Source of the DNA: Elusimicrobiota bacterium
Lineage (GTDB): Bacteria; Elusimicrobiota; UBA5214; JBBAAG01
Direction of reading: 5' to 3'
NCBI GenBank assembly: GCA_041658405.1
Contig: JBBAAG010000035.1
Coordinates: 1 to 29,579 of the forward strand
DNA length: 29,579 bases
In this document: positions 23,976-29,579 of the stretch, piece after piece
Position numbering within the stretch: the first letter of the stretch is position 1
Layout: each line of letters begins with the position of its first letter
Notes under the pieces: model-generated
What the model saw: only the letters and a program-made list of their open reading frames with translations
Told to the model about the DNA's origin: nothing
Databases searched by the model: none
Position numbers and translations under genes: made by a program

Positions 23976-24971
23976 ATGCCAGAAAAAATTAGGATAGGCC
24001 TTATCGGCTGTGGCGGTATAGTGGAACGTGTAAGCGCAGGGATTGTTAGTAACGGTTTAGCGGATATTACCGCTGTATTTGATATAAATGAAGTTAACCG
24101 CAAGAAATATGCTGAGAAATATAACGCGGTATCTGTTGATAAACTGGAAAACCTTCTGGCATCTGACCTTGAAGGTGTTGCAATATCAACTCCACCGGCA
24201 ACGCATTACGAGCTTGTGCTTAAAGCTTTGAATGCAGGAAAAAATGTATATGTAGAAAAACCTATGGCGATTAGAATCGATGACGCAGAGGAAATGAATG
24301 CTGTAGCGAAAAAAACAGGCAAGATTCTTATGGTTGGGCAGGTATTGCGGTATTATGAACCTATGCGCACAATCCTAAGGATTGCGAAGGAACGGATATA
24401 CGGCGCGCCGTTACAGGCAACAGCCTGGAGGATCTCTCATAATGATTTTTCTAAAGGCCCTAAATGGCGGACTATTCGCGCGATGACCGGCGGGTTCTTA
24501 TATGAAGTTGGTATACACGAGATGGATTTCCTGCGTAACCTTATGTGCGGAAAAATTGTTGAAGTCCATGCGATTGAGGAAAAGAAATTGCCGTCACCTC
24601 ATGAAATTGAAGATCTTATTTCTGTGCATGCAAGGTTTGACAACGGTTGTGTAGTGAGCTATCTCGGTGGAGTAGGGTTCTCACAGGGTGATTATGGTTT
24701 TTCTATAAGATTTGAAGGATGTATTATGCGCAGCCGCGCTGCAACTAATTCAAAATTATTGGAAGTACAATTGCCTTCAGGTGAGATTGTAGATAACGAA
24801 ACACTGGGGTTTAGCACTGAAGCGCCGTTTAATGTTGAACTCGGCGGTTGGGTAAAAAGTATTATTGATAATACTCAACCTCCTATACCCGGGACGGATG
24901 CTGTGGAAACTGTACGGTTTGTTGATGCAGCGTATAAGTCCGTAAAAACAGGGAATATTATTAGATTGTGA
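23976..24971 (+). CDS. Gfo/Idh/MocA-family NAD(P)-dependent oxidoreductase
   Basis: A 331-residue sugar-type dehydrogenase. Residues 5-15 (IRIGLIGCGGI) are the Rossmann dinucleotide loop, VEKPMA gives the conserved Lys95 of the EKP motif, and GGFLYEVGIHEMDFLRNL carries the Gly-x-x-x-x-x-x-x-H-x-x-D segment of the C-terminal domain (D-x-x-x-H variant). It would oxidise or reduce a sugar, inositol or biliverdin-type substrate with NAD(P). It has an extended -10 promoter and a good ribosome site (AGAAAGGA). Its TGA overlaps the GTG of mnmG (GTGA), an unusual pairing of a metabolic gene with a tRNA-modification gene. The substrate is unknown. Confidence 0.85.
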   Translation: MPEKIRIGLIGCGGIVERVSAGIVSNGLADITAVFDINEVNRKKYAEKYNAVSVDKLENLLASDLEGVAISTPPATHYELVLKALNAGKNVYVEKPMAIRIDDAEEMNAVAKKTGKILMVGQVLRYYEPMRTILRIAKERIYGAPLQATAWRISHNDFSKGPKWRTIRAMTGGFLYEVGIHEMDFLRNLMCGKIVEVHAIEEKKLPSPHEIEDLISVHARFDNGCVVSYLGGVGFSQGDYGFSIRFEGCIMRSRAATNSKLLEVQLPSGEIVDNETLGFSTEAPFNVELGGWVKSIIDNTQPPIPGTDAVETVRFVDAAYKSVKTGNIIRL

Positions 24972-26872
24972 ACAGTAACTATGATGTGATAGTAATCGGT
25001 GGCGGGCATGCAGGCTGTGATGCTGCATCAGCATCCGCACGGATGGGTTGCAGGACTGCGTTAATAACACTTGCGCGGTTGAACCTCGGGCATCTATCGT
25101 GTAATCCCGCAGTCGGCGGGCTTGCGAAAGGGCAGTTAGTAAAGGAAACTGATGCGCTTGGCGGGATACTGGGGTTTATTACTGATAAAGCTGCAATCCA
25201 GTATCGCAGATTGAATATGTCAAAAGGCGCAGCGGTACGCGCAACCCGCGCACAGGTGGACCGCCAACTTTATAATTCAGCAATGGATGATTACTTGTCT
25301 TCAGTACCAAACCTTGAGATTGTTGTCGATGAAGCTATAAAAGTGTGTATCACAGGTAATACGGTCACCGGTGTAGAAACAAAAACGCGGGGGATACTTA
25401 ATACCCAGGCGGTGGTTATCACCCCGGGAACATTTCTTAACGGATTGATTCATATAGGGCTTGAACACCACAGCGGGGGTAGGGATAGTGAGCCTGCATC
25501 TATCAAACTTGCGGAAAGTGTGTACTCCCTGGGACTACGGATGAAACGGTTTAAGACCGGCACTTGCGCGAGGGTAGACAAAAAAACAGTTGATTTTTCT
25601 TTATTACAGGAACAACCGCATGACCCGGAAACAAAACCGTTTTCTTTCCGTTCACCCATAGATAACGGGTTAACCAAACTACCGTGTTTTATTACGTTCA
25701 CAAATAAGGTTACCCATGAGATTATACGTTCCAACCTTGACCGGTCACCGTTATACACCGGGGTGATTAAAAGTACAGGTGTGCGGTACTGTCCGTCGAT
25801 TGAGGATAAGATCGTAAAATTTCCTGGCCGTGACCGCCACCAGGTCTTCATTGAACCGGAAGGGTTACAGAGCGATCAGCTGTATGTAAACGGTATGTCC
25901 ACGAGTTTACCTGTGGATGTTCAACTAAAAATGTTGCGTACATTACCGGGGTTGGAGAAGGTTGAAATCATGCGGCCCGGGTACGGGATTGAACACGATG
26001 TGGTTGATGCTACTGAGCTTAAGCATACACTTGAAACAAAAAAAGTTGCGGGATTATTTCTCGCAGGGCAGATTAACGGGACAACAGGGTATGAAGAAGC
26101 TGCGGCACAAGGGCTTATTGCCGGGATAAACGCAGCGTTACGTGCCAGGGGAAAGGACGATTTTATTGTTGACCGCGCGGATGCGTATATCGGCGTTATG
26201 ATCGACGATCTTGTTACCATCGGGACAAACGAACCTTATCGCATGTTCACCTCACGGACAGAGTATCGGCTGGTTTTAAGGGAAGATAATGCGGATTTAC
26301 GGTTATCAGAACGCGGGTATTACCTGGGTTTGCTGGATGAAAGTTTTATTATGCGTGTCCGCGAAAAACAGCAGGCGTTGGGGGATACGATGAAATATCT
26401 TGCCGTGCAAAAAGTTAATCCCTCAAAAAAGGTTAATACAGTACTTGAGAAAATGGGTGTCGCAAAGATTGATACTCCGTTATCCTGTGAAGAACTTTTG
26501 CGTAGGGGGAATATGGATATACCCAAACTTGAAGAAATTACCGGTAATAAGTGTGTAATAATCAACCCGTCGGTTGTGTCTCCGGGGTTGTATGAAGAAG
26601 TTGTGGAACAAGTGATGACCGATGCGAAGTACGGCGGATATGTTAAACGTCAGAATGAGGAAATTAAGAGTTTTAAAAAACGGGAGTCTATGCGTATACC
26701 CCCGGGGTTTGATTATAAAAAAGTACCGGGGTTGTCAAATGAGTTAAAAGAAAAGTTTGCGCAGTATAATCCGTCGTCAATCGGTCATGCTGCACGGATT
26801 CCGGGTTCAACTCCCGCGGCAGTAATGGTATTAACTGTGTTTTTGAAAAAAGAAAGTATTAAAGAAGGGTAA
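24968..26872 (+). CDS. mnmG: tRNA uridine-34 carboxymethylaminomethyl synthesis enzyme MnmG (GidA)
   Basis: A 634-residue protein, full length for the family (about 620-630). The N-terminal FAD fold is clear (VIVIGGGHAGCDAA), followed by LSCNPAVGGLAKG, RRLNMSKGAAVRATRAQVDR and TPGTFLNG. A C-terminal helical domain includes EITGNKCVI and PGLSNELKEKF. With MnmE it installs the cmnm5 group on U34 of certain tRNAs, using 5,10-methylene-THF, glycine or ammonium and FAD/NADH. The start is GTG, overlapping the preceding stop. It is followed 5 bp later by a QueG-like gene, another wobble-base enzyme family. No mnmE in the window. Confidence 0.96.
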   Translation: MNSNYDVIVIGGGHAGCDAASASARMGCRTALITLARLNLGHLSCNPAVGGLAKGQLVKETDALGGILGFITDKAAIQYRRLNMSKGAAVRATRAQVDRQLYNSAMDDYLSSVPNLEIVVDEAIKVCITGNTVTGVETKTRGILNTQAVVITPGTFLNGLIHIGLEHHSGGRDSEPASIKLAESVYSLGLRMKRFKTGTCARVDKKTVDFSLLQEQPHDPETKPFSFRSPIDNGLTKLPCFITFTNKVTHEIIRSNLDRSPLYTGVIKSTGVRYCPSIEDKIVKFPGRDRHQVFIEPEGLQSDQLYVNGMSTSLPVDVQLKMLRTLPGLEKVEIMRPGYGIEHDVVDATELKHTLETKKVAGLFLAGQINGTTGYEEAAAQGLIAGINAALRARGKDDFIVDRADAYIGVMIDDLVTIGTNEPYRMFTSRTEYRLVLREDNADLRLSERGYYLGLLDESFIMRVREKQQALGDTMKYLAVQKVNPSKKVNTVLEKMGVAKIDTPLSCEELLRRGNMDIPKLEEITGNKCVIINPSVVSPGLYEEVVEQVMTDAKYGGYVKRQNEEIKSFKKRESMRIPPGFDYKKVPGLSNELKEKFAQYNPSSIGHAARIPGSTPAAVMVLTVFLKKESIKEG

Positions 26873-26877
26873 GATTT

Positions 26878-27555
26878 GTGAGTACTGATATTAACTATGA
26901 AGAGCTAAAAAAAGTTGTGTTTAAGAACGGCGCTGCATTTTTTGGGGTAGCTGAGTTTAGTATGTTGAAAGATAAAACTTATGAGCTAAGCGAAAATGTG
27001 ATGAATAAAATGACCGGGGTTGTGGTTGCAGGGATCCGTCTTGCGGGGGGTGTGCTTGAGGATGTGGTTGACCACCCAACGAAGTTGTATCAATCACATT
27101 ACCGCCAGGTTAATTATATGCTTGACCGGTTGGCGTTGGAGGTCGTGGGGTTTATACAAGAAAAAAAAGGTTCCGCGCTTCCAATACCCGCATCAGTGTT
27201 GGTTGACTGGGCAACGCAGCGCGCGCATTTTTCGCATAAGCACGCGGCAGTCGAGGCCGGGCTTGGGTGGATCGGGCGTAATAATTTGTTTGTCCATCCG
27301 GAGTACGGGTCACAGGTGAGGTTAGTGACTGTGCTTACTGATCTGCCGTTGCCCTATGGTAAACGTAACAAAAGTATGTCATGCGGTACGTGCCACGCAT
27401 GCGTAATAACCTGTCCGGCAGAAGCGATTAAGGAGAACCCCGCGGAGTTTGACCATAAAAAGTGTTATGAAAAACTTGATGGATTTCGTAAACTGTATGG
27501 AATTAGTCATCATATATGCGGTGTATGCGTAAAAAACTGTAAAGGGTGTGTATGA
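26878..27555 (+). CDS. QueG-like iron-sulfur protein (epoxyqueuosine-reductase-related)
   Basis: A 225-residue protein of the QueG/DUF1730 type. VLVDWATQR followed by AAVEAGLGWIGRNNL corresponds to the cobalamin-binding segment of QueG, with the Asp of the V-D-T motif retained. The ferredoxin-like part shows CGTCHACVITCP (Cys169, 172, 175, 179) and a second cluster motif ICGVCVKNCKGC (Cys214, 217, 221, 224), so two 4Fe-4S clusters are likely. It is much shorter than typical QueG (about 300-380), with no HEAT-repeat tail, so it may not be a true epoxyqueuosine reductase. The start is GTG, with the ribosome site in AGAAGGG. Its stop overlaps the ATG of hisH (ATGA). Confidence 0.75.
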   Translation: MSTDINYEELKKVVFKNGAAFFGVAEFSMLKDKTYELSENVMNKMTGVVVAGIRLAGGVLEDVVDHPTKLYQSHYRQVNYMLDRLALEVVGFIQEKKGSALPIPASVLVDWATQRAHFSHKHAAVEAGLGWIGRNNLFVHPEYGSQVRLVTVLTDLPLPYGKRNKSMSCGTCHACVITCPAEAIKENPAEFDHKKCYEKLDGFRKLYGISHHICGVCVKNCKGCV

Positions 27556-28196
27556 ACGGTAAAATTGTTGTTATTGATTATGGAATGGGTAATATCCGAA
27601 GTGTAGCGAAAGCGTTGGAGAAGTTGGGCGCTGTGGTTGTGGTTAGTAATAAAACCAGTGAGCTAAACAGTGCGGATGGTTTACTGCTGCCCGGTGTTGG
27701 CGCGTTTTACCAGGCTATGGTTAACCTAAATGATTTGGGGTTGACACCGGTTATACGCAATCTTATGTCTGACGGTAAACCATTGCTTGGGATTTGTTTG
27801 GGGATGCAGTTGCTCTTATCCTCAAGCGAGGAAGGTGATCCTATCGGCGGGTTGGATATTATTAAAGGTAAAGTTGTGAAGTTTGAGTTAAGTAAAATTA
27901 TGCCAAATACAAAAATTCCGCATATGGGATGGAACGCTGTGAAACAAAAACCGGGAAGTAAGTTTTGGCAGGGTATTCCGGATGGAACGTTCTACTATTT
28001 TGCGCATTCGTTTTATACAAAACCTGATGACAAAACTATGGTTGCGGGTACCACCGAGTATGGTATGGAATACGCGTCAGTATTAAACTACGGGAACGTG
28101 TACGGTACGCAGTTTCATCCTGAGAAAAGCGGCCCGCTGGGGTTGAGGTTACTGCAAAATTATGTTGAACTCGTGGAAAATGTGAGTAGGAAGTAA
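27552..28196 (+). CDS. hisH: Imidazole glycerol phosphate synthase subunit HisH (glutaminase)
   Basis: A class I glutamine amidotransferase with catalytic Cys82 (GICLGMQLL) and the His189/Glu191 pair (QFHPEKS). VIDYGMGNIRSV is the HisH N-terminal signature. It produces ammonia for HisF in the fifth step of histidine biosynthesis and acts as a HisHF dimer. The start ATG 27552 overlaps the preceding stop. A GTG two codons earlier is unlikely because it lies within the AAAGGGTG ribosome site. The length (214) is normal. hisF follows 16 bp later; the other his genes are not in the window. Confidence 0.95.
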   Translation: MNGKIVVIDYGMGNIRSVAKALEKLGAVVVVSNKTSELNSADGLLLPGVGAFYQAMVNLNDLGLTPVIRNLMSDGKPLLGICLGMQLLLSSSEEGDPIGGLDIIKGKVVKFELSKIMPNTKIPHMGWNAVKQKPGSKFWQGIPDGTFYYFAHSFYTKPDDKTMVAGTTEYGMEYASVLNYGNVYGTQFHPEKSGPLGLRLLQNYVELVENVSRK

Positions 28197-28212
28197 AGGG
28201 ATTATAATAGTT

Positions 28213-28980
28213 ATGCTTGCAAAACGTATTATTCCGTGTCTTGACGTAAAAAATGGGCGTGTAGTAAAAGGTATTAATTTTTTGAACCTGCGTGATGCCG
28301 GGGATCCTGTAGAAATCGCTGCGGGGTATAGCGATGCTGGAGCTGATGAGGTTGTGTTTCTTGATATTACCGCTACGTTGGAAGGGCGCAAGACTATGAT
28401 TGATGTGGTGAACCGTACCGCAGAGAAAGTTTTTATCCCGTTAACCGTAGGGGGCGGAATCAGTACTGTCGAAGATATGACTGCGATGCTGCATGCCGGG
28501 GCGGATAAGGTTTCGATTAATACCGCAGCCGTAAAAAATCCGGAACTCATCACCCGCGGGTCAGATAAGTTTGGTGCGCAGTGTATCGTTATTGCTATTG
28601 ATGCGAAAAGGTATGTTGTTAATGGTAAGAATACTTGGCGTGTGCATATAAACGCAGGTAAGACACCGACAGAACTTGATGTTATCGAATGGGCGCAGCG
28701 CGTGGAGAAGCTTGGTTCAGGGGAAATATTATTGACCAGCATGGACTGCGATGGTACAAAAGACGGGTATGACCTTGAGCTTACTGCGAAAGTGTCTGAT
28801 ACTGTGAATATTCCGGTGATAGCGTCCGGCGGAGCGGGAACGCTTGAACATTTGTATGATGCATTAGTTAAGGGTAAGGCAGATGCTGTGCTCGCAGCGT
28901 CAATATTTCATTATGGCGAATTTACGGTTAAGCAAACAAAGGATTATTTGCGTGATAAAAAGGTTGTTGTCCGTACATAA
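28213..28980 (+). CDS. hisF: Imidazole glycerol phosphate synthase subunit HisF (cyclase)
   Basis: A 255-residue TIM barrel of normal length. Catalytic Asp11 lies in PCLDVKNGRVVKG and Asp130 in IAIDAKR; GGGIST and ASGGAGT are the phosphate-binding loops. It cyclises PRFAR with ammonia from HisH to give imidazole glycerol phosphate and AICAR. The ribosome site is AAAGGG about 12 nt upstream. The last 29 bp overlap the proposed GTG start of the next gene, the secreted sialidase. Confidence 0.95.
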   Translation: MLAKRIIPCLDVKNGRVVKGINFLNLRDAGDPVEIAAGYSDAGADEVVFLDITATLEGRKTMIDVVNRTAEKVFIPLTVGGGISTVEDMTAMLHAGADKVSINTAAVKNPELITRGSDKFGAQCIVIAIDAKRYVVNGKNTWRVHINAGKTPTELDVIEWAQRVEKLGSGEILLTSMDCDGTKDGYDLELTAKVSDTVNIPVIASGGAGTLEHLYDALVKGKADAVLAASIFHYGEFTVKQTKDYLRDKKVVVRT

Positions 28981-29579
28981 AGATATTTTTGGTGTAGTAA
29001 TTATTGTTTTGTGTTTAATAGGAGTAAAAGAAATGTCTGCACAGGGGTTGGAAATCCAGGATTTGTTTGTGGGTGGGGAAAACGGGTATCATACTTACCG
29101 TATACCGTCAATTATCGTTACGCCCTCCGGCGCGGTACTTGCGTTCTGTGAAGGACGGAAAAACGGTGGCGGTGATGCCGGGAAAATTGACTTGTTGATG
29201 AAACGTTCGGAGGATGGAGGGAAAACGTGGACTGAACAAACCATTGTTTGGGATGACGGGATTAATACTTGCGGGAATCCTTGCCCCGTAGTGGATGAAG
29301 AAACAGGGACGATATGGATGTTTCTCACCTGGAACCTTGGGGGTGACCATGAAAAACAAATTCATTTAGGGACAAGTACCGATACCCGCAGAGTGTTTCT
29401 CACATCATCTACTGACGATGGGAAAACATGGGTAAAGCCTGTAGATTTAACAAATGAACTTAAACCGTCAACCTGGCGGTGGTATGCCACAGGGCCCGGG
29501 GTGGGGATACAGGTGAAAAACGGGCAGTATAAGGGACGGATGGTTATTCCGTGTGATTATAGTGAAGTTGAATCTGACG
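28952..29579 (+). CDS. Sialidase (GH33/BNR), 3' partial, with a hidden signal peptide start
   Basis: Truncated by the right edge. The conserved part begins YHTYRIPSIIV (Arg of the triad), with AFCEGRKN, Asp boxes SEDGGKTW and STDDGKTW, and TWRWYATGPG. It is parallel to the sialidase at 20378 throughout. Two starts are credible. ATG 29033 has AGGAG 9 nt upstream and gives a protein without a signal peptide. GTG 28952 has AAAGGA 8 nt upstream and adds 27 residues: basic MIKRLLSVHKD, the hydrophobic IFGVVIIVLCLIG, then VKEMSAQ. That is a signal peptide, as in the paralog, so I prefer 28952, which overlaps hisF by 29 bp. Confidence 0.85.
   Translation, partial: MIKRLLSVHKDIFGVVIIVLCLIGVKEMSAQGLEIQDLFVGGENGYHTYRIPSIIVTPSGAVLAFCEGRKNGGGDAGKIDLLMKRSEDGGKTWTEQTIVWDDGINTCGNPCPVVDEETGTIWMFLTWNLGGDHEKQIHLGTSTDTRRVFLTSSTDDGKTWVKPVDLTNELKPSTWRWYATGPGVGIQVKNGQYKGRMVIPCDYSEVESD

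Noticed and set aside
25450..25851. 133-codon open frame opposite mnmG
   Set aside because: Antisense shadow of a strongly conserved gene; no family resemblance.
28149..28742. 197-codon open frame opposite hisF
   Set aside because: Antisense to hisF, which has full catalytic motifs; composition is that of a shadow frame.
1..29579. CRISPR arrays or rRNA genes
   Set aside because: No regularly spaced short direct repeats and no conserved rRNA segments were seen in any intergenic region.

Overview
The window reads as the chromosome of an uncultivated, probably Gram-negative bacterium from the Elusimicrobia/Firestonebacteria/Omnitrophica/Lentisphaerae range. This placement is an inference. It rests on a giant fibronectin-III surface protein with a C-terminal FlgD-like/secretion-sorting domain, two membrane proteins of the DUF6785 type, non-HemE URO-D-family proteins, secreted sialidases and frequent GTG starts. 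No rRNA or complete tRNA is present to fix the taxonomy.

Layout. (1) 2-5572 is the 3' part of a giant secreted multidomain protein: FN3 domains, a seven-bladed propeller, more FN3 domains, a ZU5-like region and a sorting domain. (2) 12969 down to 5640 on the minus strand is a four-gene run: URO-D-like protein, DUF6785-like membrane protein, GH78-like glycosidase, second DUF6785-like protein. A second URO-D-like gene (13093-14217) is divergent from it. (3) 17072 down to 14300 on the minus strand holds a DegT-type aminotransferase, an amidohydrolase-fold protein lacking its metal ligands, and a normal amidohydrolase. An SGNH hydrolase gene (17232-17864) is divergent. (4) 17894-20288 is an accessory segment. 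It starts with a fragment resembling the 3' end of a tRNA or tmRNA. Three 65-bp direct repeats, each with a sigma70-like promoter, separate a small ORF (perhaps Imm32-like), a possible small lipoprotein and a DUF4062-GHKL ATPase-winged-helix protein. The last repeat lies upstream of a sialidase gene. (5) 20378-28980 holds a secreted sialidase, a class III aminotransferase, a CorA-like transporter (minus strand), then Gfo/Idh/MocA oxidoreductase, mnmG, a QueG-like Fe-S protein, hisH and hisF with tight coupling. A second sialidase starts inside hisF and runs off the right edge.

How the genes may work together (inference): sections 2, 3 and 5 look like glycan scavenging and sugar metabolism, with extracellular sialidases, a rhamnosidase-like enzyme, an esterase-like SGNH hydrolase, sugar-type aminotransferases, an oxidoreductase and multi-pass carriers. 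The URO-D-like proteins may be methyltransferases, but no corrinoid protein is visible here. The mnmG to hisF stretch is housekeeping. The most unusual item is the repeat-delimited segment at 17894-20288, which may be a small modular island built at a tRNA/tmRNA-type attachment site, with a portable promoter in each repeat and a candidate defence-type protein as cargo.
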